Shown here in pieces: positions 42,945-54,362 of a stretch of DNA of 64,000 bases. The stretch is from assembly GCA_944548615.1 (NCBI GenBank), contig OX155954.1, positions 1,283,335-1,347,334 on the forward strand. Direction: 5' to 3'. Under the pieces are notes generated by a model. That model did not search any database. It was not told the origin of the DNA and saw nothing but the letters and a program-made list of their open reading frames with translations. The first letter of the stretch is position 1, and each line of letters begins with the position of its first letter. A program made the position numbers and the translations under genes. The stretch is from Micropterix aruncella. Taxonomy: Eukaryota; Arthropoda; Insecta; Lepidoptera; Micropterigidae.

Positions 42945-43948
42945 TATAACCTTAAATTACTAATCTACCGTGTTTCGAAGAAAACACGGCAGAATCCACC
43001 ACAACCCAAAAGAATGAATTTAAAAGGACCACCTTACTTTTAAAGATAAAGAAGGAAAGTATTTTTTTTTAAAAGATACCCGAAAGAAATTTTGAAAAAA
43101 AAGTTAACCTAAAAAAACGATCTCAGAGGGTAAGCTATATTGATCGGCACTGAATTTGGCCAACAGAAAACCCTTTTCCTCAGACACACAAAAGACTAAA
43201 GCACAAAAAGAAACACAAGGTTATGTAAAGTATCGCCCGCAGGCATCCTTTCTTCAATTTCCGCTTATCGGCGCGTCACATGTGCTCAGCCTCATAAAAA
43301 TAGCAAATTCCGGATATGAAGGCAAATTCCCTGACGTGGAGGCAAGTCCCGTCACATTTAGCGACGATTTCGTCACTTATTTAGCAGCAGTATTGAACAA
43401 AAAAAAACAGAGGTGCCCACAATCTGCGATCAATAGAAAAATCCGTTAAAATCGCGAGGATCTTATATGAAAATCTACCCAAAAGGAAAATCAATGCTTA
43501 CCAGATAAGTCACACACACGTCACATAACAAATTTTTACCGCCAAGCGGTTGATCTCCGGCCTTTTCTTTTACGGCGGTTGCCAATCCTCACGCCCGAAC
43601 CGGTGCGAGTCTCTCAGCCATCTTGAATCGAAATAGAACGATCTCGAAGCGGAAGTCGCCGAAAATTACGTCAAAAACGGCTTGAACGCCGTTAAATAAT
43701 AGAAAAACAAAGCCGCGACCTCAACCAATCACGTGAGAGCTCGGCTGTAGCCGACTGACAGGCGCGAATTTTCGACTTTCGCAAATTTAGGTTATATCTG
43801 TCAAAGTATGGAAGGAATGCACGCAAAATCGCGAAAAAACACCAGAGAACATTAAAAAACAATGGGAAACCATGAAAAACAGGTGCAGCGAACATAATCT
43901 GCACAAAGGCGCGAAAACAAAACAACAAAATAGGCGGTTTTTGTTACA
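42945..43948 (-). repeat. 5' LTR of element 2
   Basis: 1004 bp, TGTAAC start at 43948 and GGTTATA end at 42945 in element orientation. Confidence 0.9.
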
Positions 43949-43959
43949 ATATATTCGTA

Positions 43960-44505
43960 AATAACACGATATCCTTCAACATTTTTTTAGTAATAAACAA
44001 ATTAAAACATTCCAATGGTGTTTAGAAATTTTAGCATCTTCACCTTGCACACCGGGGGATTTATGACAATATGTTCTTGCCTAGTTCGTATATTAGGCCT
44101 TGAACGAGTATATACTAGCCACTTAGTTGCATCTTTTCCTTTATACATAGGAACACTTGTAGGTCGTCGCTCTGATCTTGCTTCATTTGTAGCAGCTGCA
44201 GGTCTTTGGGAGGCCACGGTGATGGGAAAACGGCTGCGGCTTCTTTGTACTACTGTGTCCCCGTCCACGTCGAGATGTCTTCTGGAAAGGCGCAGTGGCT
44301 ATTACACACGATACTCGAGAGGTTGATGACACATCCTCGGCAGATTCTGCCCCTGATTGTTCTGTGTCAGTATTATGACTACTCTGTTCACTTTGTCTAT
44401 CACTTTCAGATACATTTTCCAATAAATTTTGAGCACCAGCTTCTTCGAAATTCGACTCCTCTTCCAACCGCGCAAGTATTTGTGCATCTTGTCTATTCAT
44501 TTTGT
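43960..44505 (-). pseudogene. piggyBac-like transposase N-terminal fragment
   Basis: Begins MNRQDAQILARLEEE at 44500, continues with an acidic Ser/Glu/Asp-rich segment (SESDRQSEQSSHN) and, after a frameshift near 44250, reads YKGKDATKWLVY and RTRQEHIVI. This resembles the acidic leader and the GKDG-x-x-W ... R(T)R-x-x-N-IV motif that open piggyBac-family transposases. The DDD catalytic domain is absent. LTR element 2 lies immediately beside it. Family call rests on these motifs only. Confidence 0.45.
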
Positions 44506-44859
44506 TTACTTCACGCGTCGCTTACCTAAAAAGATATAAAATAAACTAAGAATTTTTGTTTTTTTAAAACACCCAATAATTAATCAAAATTATCAATATT
44601 ATTACAATATTTACATCAAAACAACATTATAAGCAATGACAGTTATTAATATTTCAACTACATTAAAAAATCAGACACACCAATTTTACTTATCTTACAA
44701 TCAGACATGTCGCCAAACGTGACACACCGAAAACAACCGTTGTCTCCTGCGGTCACCTGTGCACTATTTTTTATCTACTTTATAAAACAAGGAGGTGAGG
44801 TATGGGGAGCAGCTACTAGAACGCTTGACAAAAGCGTATGTACAAAAGAACACGATTTT
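44506..44859. other. No recognisable gene
   Basis: AT-rich intronic sequence; possibly 5' flank of the piggyBac-like remnant. Confidence 0.35.
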
Positions 44860-45340
44860 TTTTGACGGTCATAGCGCAAGCACTCTAGGGTTAAAGCTGT
44901 TAACAGAGTCAGCACGTATCACTTCCTCTGGAAATGTATTCCAAGCATTCACCAAATGATTTGTCAAAAATTGTTTCCTGGGATGCAATGTTGCAGTTGC
45001 TTTATTTAATTTCAACGAGTGTCGACGCAGTTTGTTGTTCATGGTATAGACATTGGTGTTCATGGTTCACGGTTCTCGAAGTTGAACACACTATAATAAC
45101 CGTGTAGCATTTTGTATGTTTCTATTTGATCTCCTCGCTGCCTACGTTACTCTAATGTTGTTAGACGAAGTTCTTTCAGTCGTACTTCGTATGGTTTGTT
45201 CCTCATTGATAGCATCAACTTTGTCGCTCTTCACCGATTTCTTACATCTGTCTTAAAGCCACATTTTGCCACTTTTTTGGTTTTTCACCTATAATTTCAA
45301 CGACATTATACTTTTCTAGCTCCGAGACTATACAATAAAC
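44860..45340 (-). pseudogene. CR1/L2-like non-LTR reverse transcriptase C-terminal fragment
   Basis: Minus-strand readings give RNKPYEVRLKELRLTTLE, RGDQIETYKMLHG, then LRRHSLKLNKA and RKQFLTNHLVNAWNTFPEEV with VNSF. These are the closing motifs (RL-x-LP-x-LE-RR-x-RGD(L/M)IE-(T/V)YK(I/M)LxG; RN-x-FFTNRV(V/I)N-x-WN-x-LP-x-x-VV) of CR1/L2-type elements. Frameshifted and truncated. Confidence 0.75.
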
Positions 45341-45468
45341 TGAGAATGGACGTACCGACGACCGACTTACCATACCCTACTTTTCGAAGAGTGGTGATAA
45401 ATTGGCTGCTAAATAAATCTAGGAAAGACTGCGAGGCATTATTAAAATCTCTTGAATGAACATATTTC

Positions 45469-45650
<182 letters not shown>

Positions 45651-46921
45651 GCAAATTTACGGCTATATTGTATTGTATTGTAGTACCTACCTACATTCCT
45701 TATTAACTTCTATATTATATAATAAAATGGCATTGCAAATTGTCATTTTCTTTGATAAATAGTTATCAAGGCACTTTTGCATATGTAAATATATACTCGT
45801 ATTATCATAATAATATTTTTTCTATTTTTTATTTTTTAATTATCATATTATATGTATGTACTTCTTTATAATAATTTTTATTTATATATACTTTTAATAT
45901 AAATTCATGTAAAGTTTATGCGATTATCGTATCTATGTATGTATTATATTAGATGTAAGAATATTTATTTATGAATATTTGAACAAAAAACCCTTCTGTT
46001 TAATTTGGTATCTTCAAAATTTTTGAATAAAGTAACTACCCCCATCCTTGTAATTATTAATTGTAAATACCATTGCAATGTAAAGTTGTAAAAAAATATT
46101 AAAATAAAATGAAAACCTAAGAGCGGGTATATCATGCTCTTTCGGCAGGCAATATACGGTTTCTGTTGGTACCACCTCGATACAGGTTATTCCTAGTGAG
46201 GTGGTAAACCACAAACTATTATTTCTGAATCTCTTTCCGAGTTAGGTAGATTAAAAAAACTGTTTAATTAATTATGAAATATTAGGCTAAGAGAATGTTT
46301 TTGTAATTAAATGTATTTTTTATGGACTTAAATAAATAAATAAAATTTCTCAAAGGTACTTCCTATTTAAAACTGTTGTAGATTTAAATTATAGAGAATA
46401 AAATTATGCATCAAATGATCTAATAGACGTTAAATTCTGTTCAGTCGTATGGTCATAACCGACAGTCAAAAATATGCACATTTTATTATTTTGACTCAAA
46501 AGCGTTCTACTCTCATTTCCCTGCGACTTGAAAACGGCTATTCCAAATGAAAAAATACTAAGACGACGGTAAAATTTGCCATCTTTGGCTGACGATTATG
46601 GCCATATCATGGAAATAATTTTAATATTTGAGGATGTCATTGGATGCGGAATCTTATGCACTACAATTTTCTTTTATTGTTTTTTTAGATAGGAAGTACG
46701 GTTCAGAATTTAGAAGCAAAAAAACGAAAAAAGTGTTTTTTTTAGTTTTTGGCCAGAGTCTATTTTTGGCCAAATCTTATGTTAATATTATTTGGGAAGC
46801 CTAAAGTGAAATAAAAATCATTTCCAGCTTTGTCGGAATTAGTTTATGGCGTGGTTCTTTTTCGTCTGGGTCTAATTTGACTGGGCTAAACGTTTAGCAT
46901 AAAACACAAAAATGATTTCAG

Positions 46922-47305
46922 CGTGCCTCTCTCCACTGCCGCAAGCCCATCATAAACGCGGGCGATGGTGTCGGCGAGCACCCGACCCAAGCGCTGCTCG
47001 ACATCTTCACCATCCGGGAGGAGATCGGCACGGTCAACGGCCTGACCATCACCATGGTGGGCGACCTGAAGAACGGGCGAACGGTCCATTCCCTCGCGCG
47101 TCTCCTGACGCTCTACGACGTGCAGTTGAAATACGTCAGCCCTCCGTCGCTCGGCATGCCCAAACACATCACGGACTTCGTTCAATCCAAGGGAATCTCG
47201 CAAAAGGTTTACAGCTCGTTGGAGGATATTTTGGCCGATACGCACGTGCTGTACATGACGAGGATACAGCGGGAGCGGTTCGAATCGCAAGAGGAATACG
47301 AGAAG
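46922..47305 (+). CDS. CAD: CAD exon: central aspartate transcarbamoylase
   Basis: 128 codons, phase 0, acceptor TTTCAG ending at 46921 and donor GTAAGC at 47306. Reads [48 protein letters not shown] and [12 protein letters not shown], the ATCase carbamoyl-phosphate/aspartate domain interface with the HPTQ and GDL-x-x-(G/S)RTVHS motifs. It continues directly from the GAVN end of the previous exon. Nothing is missing relative to animal CAD in this part. Confidence 0.97.
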
Positions 47306-47599
47306 GTAAGCTTCTTCTCCCGGTGCTAAGACCGCTATGGAAAGTTATTATTATTTATTCCGGACAGGCAGCTTTGCTTCTGTGTCCAGATCAGATCTTG
47401 TAAAGCTAGTCATGAACAATATTAAAGAGTTTTTGGATACAAATCAAGTCTGTTTTTAAATTCATTGACAGACCTCGCACTGATCACTTAATTAGTTTAT
47501 TTCACATAAGTAGTTTATTTCACATATCCACTGCTCTATTTTACAGAACGTTCTAAAGAGGATTAGATTTCAATTTTGCCCAGTTTTTTTTACTGTGAC

Positions 47600-49140
47600 C
47601 TCAAAGATTTGTGTTGACGTTGAATTTATAAATATTCTTTACCTCTTTTACATCGTAATAATTGTGACAATGTTGTCTCAATCGGTCCCCTCTTTGTTTA
47701 AGAGTAGTCAGTCCAAGTAATTAATTCTAAGCAATCTTCATAATTCCTTTTCTTCATGCCCACTAGCGTTTTGGTTTTCTTTCGCTACACCTTTTCCATG
47801 ACATATTTACATTAATAGAGGTTCCAGAGCTGATAGCCATAGTCCAGAATAGGTCTCACATGTGCTTTATAAACACCTCTATTGACATATATTGAAAAGA
47901 CTTCCTTATCAGATAGGGGGTCGTCCATTAATAAAGTGATGTTTTAGACCAACTTTTTAACCCCCCCTCCCCCCCTGGTGATACGCGGTGATATATTTTT
48001 TTTTATTTCAGAATATCTGTAAATACAGGTACAATTTAATTTAATTCTGGAAAATTAGGCACTGCGATAAAAATATCCAGACAGACATTGAGAGTTGAAG
48101 GTCAAAAATATAGCACTTTAGAAAAACGATCATAAGAAAGAAACTACTTGATGGATCCTGAAAAGAAGAATTGTAGAATGATCGCATTGAAATTTGATAA
48201 TAAAAAAAAAAATATGAAACATTAAAACCTCATTTTGTAAAACAATTAGATAATTATGAATAATTAATAGAAAGTTGGAGAACTCAAAAAAACTCACTTA
48301 TTCAGCGATATCTTTGTTTTATCTCAAAATACGAAACCCTATCTAGAAATGGTAATAACATTTGTGTACGTTATTACATGCTTTACCAAATCTATTAGTT
48401 CGTTTTATTTATTTTCATACATATATCCAAAGAGAAGCACAGATCCGAGCAATGGCAGCACTCGACTAAGTGACCCCAGGATACAAACAATTATATTAGG
48501 GATTCTAGACTGCGAGAAGCATGACTGAATAATCGTACATACATAATTTATCCGTCTTTCTCACACATATCTAACAGGGGGTGGTTGCACTGTGATTTTG
48601 GTGTAAATTCAGTTCGTTGAGAGCGTGGTTTGTCGCTCCGCGCTCGTACCCGTTTTGGGACGTTACTGAGCATTGGCTACAATACATCGTACCCGATTCG
48701 GGAAGTTACTGTCTTGAGGGGTTATTGTTTCTGACTGGCAAAAAATAATAAAGGAAAGGTCTAATCATGTGGAAAACATATAATTGTACTGGTACATCAA
48801 TATATTTATTGAAGAATGCTCTCGAACCACGGATTAGTGGTCAAGAAATCGCGTTTTCAACAAAAAAATAAATACACTTTAATATTTCACTACACCCTTC
48901 TTCCCTATTGTGATATTTCGTAATTTTTTTCGAACCTTGTCCCCCCTCTTTGGAGCCTCACGTGGTTAATGGAGGATCCCTAGAAAGTAGAGTTGGCTCT
49001 TTTAGCGATTCCAACTATGTGGTTTTTTCCATTTGAAATCAGCACTAATTATTATTCCAAGATCTTTTTGTTGCTTGACTGATTATAATTGGCCTTTGAA
49101 TTGGAAGTCGAATGTCTCCGACAAAAACTTCATATCTGAA
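47600..49140 (-). pseudogene. Non-LTR reverse transcriptase fragment split by a MITE
   Basis: At 49140-48983 the minus strand reads VKQQKDLGIIISADFKWK, the start of the post-catalytic region. After the MITE, 47913-47600 reads AHVRPILDYGYQLWNLY and further worn sequence, the VRPILEYG-x-x-(V/L)WNP motif of CR1-like elements. Part of the protein between the two motifs is gone. Confidence 0.6.
47914..48982. mobile_element. MITE with TAGGGRTCSTCCATTAA ends
   Basis: Left TAGGGGGTCGTCCATTAA is inverted relative to right TTAATGGAGGATCCCTA. Both are followed inward by C-rich/G-rich strips (AACCCCCCCTCCCCCCC and GTCCCCCCTCTTTGG complement), an arrangement common at ends of invertebrate DNA transposons. 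1069 bp, no transposase. It sits inside a non-LTR fragment. Confidence 0.65.
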
Positions 49141-50259
49141 ATGCTTACTCCAGTACTGGTCATACATAGGCCTTATGGGCTAGTAGAAAGAGCTCAGGCG
49201 TTAGTGTCTAGAAGGACTTTTGAATGATGCATCATGGAATCGGCTCTTTCCACAATAGCTGTTGTATGCTCAGTACACTTGAGGTCACTAGCTATTATGT
49301 GTCCTAGGTCCTTCTGCGAGTGCTCTACACCTGAAATCGGATACTTGTGGTGGCTTAGTCCCCCTTTCGTCAATAGCCAATTGGCTGGCGAGGGGTCCAG
49401 TTCTCCACCTATTCCTAAAAGACCAGGCGTCTAGGAATGGAGTACTAGATCTTGCAAACGAAAGAACACTCTTTCATCACTTCAATTGTTTTAATATGGG
49501 CATTTCTTCAACAAGGACAGCAGAAGTCACTTGAAAGCCACCTCAAGAGGCTACCTTGCCGCTCGAGTTGAGAATTTCGCCACACACAGAAAGGACCAAC
49601 TATTTCCTGTTGCTGAATTATTTTCCCAACTCAAAATAATCCCGCAATGGCAAATATTTCGATGGATCATTTTCGAATACAAATATCTAATCTGCATTTT
49701 CATGTGTCTTTTATTGTTTCGAAAAAGGCCACCAAACCGTGGTCATGTCTGGTCATGCGTGTCTATACTCTAGTAGTAGAGCCCGACCCGAAACAACCAA
49801 CCTAACCTAACCCCCCAATAACACGTTCCAAAAACCGTTGACATCGAGCCGTTCCCAAAATGCTACTTCTTTTTTATATTTTTTTCATGTTTTATGCCAC
49901 TCTAAGTATAAGGTTATAAGTTAATGCCTCTTCACATAATCATACATAACTCAATTTATCTTTGTAAGTTTTTTTTGTAGTTTAAAGTATTTTTTCATTC
50001 TTAACATTGTCCATTAACTCTTCTAAATAACTATTAGAATAATTGCAACTGATAGCGACAGCAAAAAAATAAAACTCATTTCTCTATACAAACATCTCAC
50101 AGTATGCCGACCGAATAATCTCATCAATATCGATCACAAAGCTCCGACCGGAGTCGCCAGCAGACGCCATTGACACTGCAATGCTATCAAAAGTGCTCTT
50201 TGTTTAATTTGTTGATATTTAATTTTGAAGTCCAATTCAGCATAATGTTTATGTTGCAG

Positions 50260-50466
50260 GCTCGAGGACTGCTCGTGGTGACTCCACAACTGATGACCCG
50301 CGCCCGACGGAGGATGATCGTTATGCATCCGCTGCCGCGAGTCGACGAAATCAGCCCCGACTTTGACAGCGATCCGAGAGCTGCTTACTTCAGACAGGCC
50401 GAGTACGGAATGTACGTCAGGATGGCGCTTCTCGCCATTATACTCGGATCAAACACCGTCATCTAA
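50260..50466 (+). CDS. CAD: CAD terminal exon: end of aspartate transcarbamoylase
   Basis: 68 codons and a TAA stop (50464-50466), acceptor TGTTGCAG. Reads [67 protein letters not shown] and the final helix with RMALLA are typical ATCase C-terminal motifs. The closing five residues differ from the usual short animal tail. Joined with the other three exons it completes an uninterrupted 864-residue product. Confidence 0.97.
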   Translation, partial: ARGLLVVTPQLMTRARRRMIVMHPLPRVDEISPDFDSDPRAAYFRQAEYGMYVRMALLAIILGSNTVI

Positions 50467-50620
50467 AGCATAATAATTTTAAAATGACTGCCTCAGCATT
50501 GCATTTGCTGATAATTCACCTGACATTCCGTTTTGGAGCATTTACATATTTTTTTACAATAATTTTATAATTTTTGAAAAGCAAATAAATATTTTATCGC
50601 CACTGCGGTATTTTATTTCC
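50467..50620 (+). other. CAD 3' UTR
   Basis: AT-rich, ends shortly after the poly(A) signal at 50584-50589. A cleavage site is likely within the next 10-30 nt. Confidence 0.6.
50584..50589 (+). terminator. CAD poly(A) signal AATAAA
   Basis: Canonical hexamer 118 nt after the CAD stop codon, followed by a T-rich stretch (TATTTTATCG). Confidence 0.7.
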
Positions 50621-50712
50621 CGGCACACCTACCGACCAGGAGAGAAAGAATTGTAAATGCGCATTTTTTTTCGGGATTAGGATAGAAATACCTATACCGA
50701 TATAGAAATACC

Positions 50713-51178
50713 TATAAATCAAATATCCCAAAAGACCACGAGTACAAATTAAATAAATACCATGACCTCGCAAATGCCGTCACCCGGAACGGCTTCACTG
50801 TTCACCTTCACGCGGTGGAAGTAGGCGCTCGTGGCCTGCCAGCTTAATCTTTGTTTCACCTTTTTAAAGATCTTGGTCTCTCCAGGAAAACAATCAACTC
50901 CTTTCTAGAAAAATTATCTAAAACCGCGATTTCTGCATCTCAAATTCTATGGCTTCGAAGGGGGAGTGAATGGGTGGTAAGGTGAACGCTCACATGTGCA
51001 AGACAGCTGTCCTAAACCTACCACAGCCGGTCGTTAGTCCGGAATCCTCCGTTCACCTCCCAGAAGTGTAATAATTATATATGATGGGCCCGATTTTTGG
51101 TCGGTGAATTCCATGGCAGCTCTCCTGAGAGCACTCATTTGAGCTTCCCTGAGACGATTAATATAATTTCCAAATTGA
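50713..51178 (+). mobile_element. RLE-type non-LTR fragment, copy 4
   Basis: Starts within the coding region (ATCAAATATCCCAAAAGACC) and keeps the conserved C-terminus and long 3' end (as copy 1), but the frame has a TAA in place of the lysine codon after CTGCCAGC (50842 region). Located ~120 bp beyond the CAD poly(A) signal. Confidence 0.75.
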
Positions 51179-51390
51179 AGTCTGTTTGTCTGTCCATCTG
51201 TATGTTCATCCGTCCGTACGTCCGTCTGTGTGTATTCCTTCACGATAGCGCCCAAACGCTTAATCCGATTGAGCTGAAATTTCCTATGCAGGCATCATTT
51301 AGTCATGTGGTTGAAATCATATAGCATCTTCGTAATATGGGACTTAAAAACTTGAAATATGGCACACAGATGCCTTGTTGGACTGAAATC
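51178..51390. repeat. GTCTGTC-type dispersed repeat, copy 1
   Basis: GTCTGTTTGTCTGTCCATCT leads into CACGATAGCGCCCAAACGCT, GATTGAGCTGAAATTT and CATGCAGGCATCATTTRGTCATG. The second half recurs at 51905-52140. Non-coding retroposon or MITE fragment. Confidence 0.55.
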
Positions 51391-51493
51391 ACATTTGGTT
51401 GGAATATCTCATATATGTACATGGTACACTAATATTGAAATTCTGCCATACATTTTAATTAAATATTAACGCCATCTATTGGCGCTTAGCCTA

Positions 51494-51558
51494 GTTAGTT
51501 TAGTTTGTCTAGGTTTTTTTCTCGCACTTGGCCTCTTGATTGGGCCGTTGTGCGTGGA
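51494..51558 (-). mobile_element. 65-bp extremely truncated non-LTR insertion
   Basis: The last ~65 bp of the element described at 20470-21211 (TTGATTGGGCCGTTGTGCGT and the CTAACTAA-type tail), bounded by the 14-bp duplication TGGCGCTTAGCCTA (51480-51493 and 51559-51572). Confidence 0.85.
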
Positions 51559-51572
51559 TGGCGCTTAGCCTA

Positions 51573-51904
51573 AGCCCGCCTTTTGCTGAAAAACAAAGAG
51601 GTACATCCGCCGGCAGAAAGCTGATCGATGCGGAAGCTAATCGATTTTATTTATTAAATTAATGTTTTGAAGAAATTAATCCTTCCCAGGAAAGTCTTGG
51701 GGTGACACATCTATTTTTTTTCTATCTTGAAGCGCAATAATATTAGGACTATTAATTGATGAGGCAGCCTTGTAATCGTAAAATAATTACGATCCGGCTT
51801 CGACCACTGATCGAACCGATGCCACGAGGAACCGTCAGATGTTTCACTTTCTTACAATGCTCTACTGCTTTTAATATTTATAATTTTTACTTTCCCGACA
51901 GAGG
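51573..51904. other. No recognisable gene
   Basis: AT-rich; nothing identified. Confidence 0.35.
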
Positions 51905-52140
51905 AAGAATTGTGAACGCACTTCTGTGTGTCTGTGTGTGTTTCTCCACGATAGCGCCCAAACGCTTCATTTGATTGAGCTGAAATTTGGCATGCAGGCA
52001 TCATTTGGTCATGGCAAGAGTTGGAATCGTTGTGATTAAAATCGGTCCACCAGGAGGCGCGCTAGTCACACTTCAATCTCGAAATATTGGACCTAGAGAC
52101 TTGAAATTCGGTACACAATTGCGTTGTGGGATCGCAACCA
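51905..52140. repeat. GTCTGTC-type dispersed repeat, copy 2
   Basis: Shares CACGATAGCGCCCAAACGCT, GATTGAGCTGAAATTT and GCAGGCATCATTTGGTCATG with the copy at 51178. Confidence 0.55.
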
Positions 52141-53460
52141 CATTTTAACGATAGTTAATCGTTCTGTCTTCCGTGAGATGAGCGTAGAAGACTTGGGAGG
52201 AAACAGTCCACTGTTTAGTTACGCCACTCGCCCGTAAGAAGCCAACGCCTTACCGCGAGAAGCTGGGTTTGCTCAACGGGCTGACACTCGCGCCCTTACT
52301 TTCAGTTACAGTCAGATTTCTTCGGACTCCGGTTGCGGTTGCGGGTTCGATGTTGCGGTTGCGGGTTCGATGTCGCTTGTGCGGACCTCTCCCTTGTGTA
52401 GCGATGATTCGGTGTCTACCGAATCTATTGCGGACCACGGCATCCTTTGGCCGGCTGTTCACCCGGGTTCGGGTAGCCGAATGGTCGTTTCAAGAGTGGT
52501 TGCCACAAGGTTAACAACCACCCCCACTTTATAGGAAACAAAGTCGCTTCCAGACTCCCCCGGTTATCAGTCGGAATGCACAGTCGACAACTTGCATTGT
52601 CGACTACAACGGGCGAGCCCGTCACCACAGGAAGTTTTAACGATTAGTCGTTCTATCGACCTGCAGTGAGCGTAGAAGACTTTGTACAAAACAATCCAGC
52701 GTCTAGCTACGACACAACCCGTTAGATACCAACACCTTACCGCAAGATAGCCAGCCAGTTATGCTACCTGGCGGGCCCGACTCTCGCGCCCTAACTTCCA
52801 ATTGTGGCCAGATTTCTCCGGTCTCTCGATTGGTTCCGAGTTCGAGGTCGCTTGCGCAGTCCTCTCCCTTACGAAGCGGTGAAACGGAGAATACCGAATC
52901 TATTGCGGACCATGGCGTCCTTTGCCCGCCTCTTACCCGGGATCGGATGGCCAATGGTCATTTCAAGAGCAGTCGCCGTAAGGTACGCAATCACCTCTGC
53001 TCTATAGGAAACAATACAGCTTCCAGACTCCCCCGACTGTTAGTCGGAGAGCACAATCGATTGGCTTGCGCCGCACGGTGTGCAGACCGTCCAGGAGCGT
53101 CAGAGGTTTGATTCCCAGGGGAAACTGACCAGGGCCAGAGTCCTACCCAGGTTCGCACCCCGTGCGTGGAGGCCGTCGGATGGGTGTTGACCCGGGAGTG
53201 TGACCGATCCTGAACACATGGGTCTTCGTGGCCAACCCAACATGGGCCCATTAGCTCCCTGCACAGTCGACAGGCTGACGACGCCCGGCGCGCAAACTGT
53301 CCAAGAGTGCACGAAGAGCGATTCTCAGGGGAACCGGCCCGCAGGCACAGAGTCCTACCCGAGATCGCACTTCTGCATGGAGGCTACTGGATAGGTGTTG
53401 ACTTGTGAGTTGGGTTGACCCTAACACATCGGTCACAGTAGCTGAACTGCACTCGCTTCA
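52141..53460 (+). repeat. GTCGAC-bounded repeats, locus 3, tandem
   Basis: Three units head to tail. 52141-52598 is missing its first ~45 bp and its right part. 52599-53265 is a complete 667-bp unit running from GTCGACTACAACGGGCGAGC to the base before the next GTCGAC. 53266-53460 is a diverged right part. The complete unit holds the ACGGGCGAGCCCGT hairpin, an AACGATTAGTCGTT hairpin, GAGCGTAGAAGACTTTG, GATTTCTCCGGTCTCTCGAT, TCATTTCAAGAGCAG and GGGTCTTCGTGGCCAACC. Frames of 60-116 codons exist on both strands but show no recognisable domain. Confidence 0.75.
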
Positions 53461-54055
53461 TCAGCTCCTAAATACAAATTGGCTTTTGGTTGTAAGGAAA
53501 GGATGTTTTCAAAAGTTTGTAAACTCAAAATCGTGTTTCGTGCTACCGTGTTCTTGAAGTTCCTTGGCGGCTGGTTGATACGTCGGGCACTTGATAGCTC
53601 GGGCGTCTTCAGCTTCCGATTAGGTGACCAGAAATTAACCTAATTATTTCAGTCTTATGGTTTTTTAGGAGAAAGTAAATAAAAATCCTTAAATGTGGGT
53701 AATTGTCTGACTTTAATTCGATTACCAGATATTTAGGTACTTAGGATTAGTAATAAAAAATAAATTTTTATATGCACTTATTATGATTTGCAAAGGTTTG
53801 TTTTAAAAATCTGCTAAACTTGGATTCAACAGAAACACTGAATTTATGGTATTCAGAGGACTAAATTTTACCTAACTTGAGAATTTAAACAATATCAAAA
53901 ATCACGGAATTTACGCTTTATAAAATGTCAAGCTTATCAATAATAGCTTCTGAAAGAAGAGGCTTATGAGTGACTTTCAAGAACCACCCTCAAAACTGAT
54001 ATTCGAAGTCATTACGTGCTTCTTTCAGTGAATATTTGAGTGCTTCTTAAGACTA
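53461..54055. other. No recognisable gene
   Basis: AT-rich; nothing identified. Confidence 0.35.
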
Positions 54056-54360
54056 ACATTTGGCCCGATTGCGTTTCTTTGTGAACTAAAACTAAAATTA
54101 GTCCAACCGAACGAGACAGAGCGATACGTTAGAGCGGGATATGAAACGAACGATCGTCGATAAATACTACCTGTCGAACTTATACGCGTCCGAATAAATT
54201 CGAGCATATTTCGTGCGGTGTAAGTTTTGACCTTGGCGGGCAGTTTTAATGCGAAAAAGTGACAACCGGTCATCTCACACTCCGCTTTAGCGTATTGCCC
54301 CGTCTCGTTCACACGGACTAATTTCCGATTTTAGTTCACGAAGAACCGCAATCGAGCCCA
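54056..54360. mobile_element. Foldback MITE with ~100-bp arms
   Basis: TGGCCCGATTGCGTTTCTTTG (left) is the reverse complement of the right end ...GAACCGCAATCGAGCCCA with mismatches. Pairing extends through GTGAACTAAAACTAAAATTAG and AACGAGACAGAGCGATACG on both arms. A half copy lies at 56130-56290. It ends only ~6 bp before a non-LTR fragment. Confidence 0.7.
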
Positions 54361-54362
54361 TT

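Larger units (their letters stand above)
35355..43948 (-). mobile_element. Degenerate Ty3/gypsy-type LTR retrotransposon (element 2)
   Basis: Relative of element 1 in antisense within CAD. Target duplication ATAT at 35351-35354 and 43949-43952; 3' LTR 35355-36373 and 5' LTR 42945-43948. Gag and Pol are recognisable throughout but broken by at least five frameshifts. LTRs differ by several indels and substitutions (for example an 8-nt insertion near 35650), so this copy is older. The leader carries a further insertion and tandem repeats. Confidence 0.95.
47306..50259 (+). other. CAD intron (2954 bp) with nested transposons
   Basis: GTAAGC donor and TTTATGTTGCAG acceptor. It contains a minus-strand non-LTR fragment interrupted by a MITE (47600-49140), and an AACCTAACCTAACC run at 49799-49812. 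49150-50259 otherwise has no recognised gene. Confidence 0.9.

Noticed and set aside
49799..49812. TTAGG-type telomeric sequence (also 42110 and 42230)
   Set aside because: Only two or three units, interstitial and inside repeats or an intron; not a telomere.
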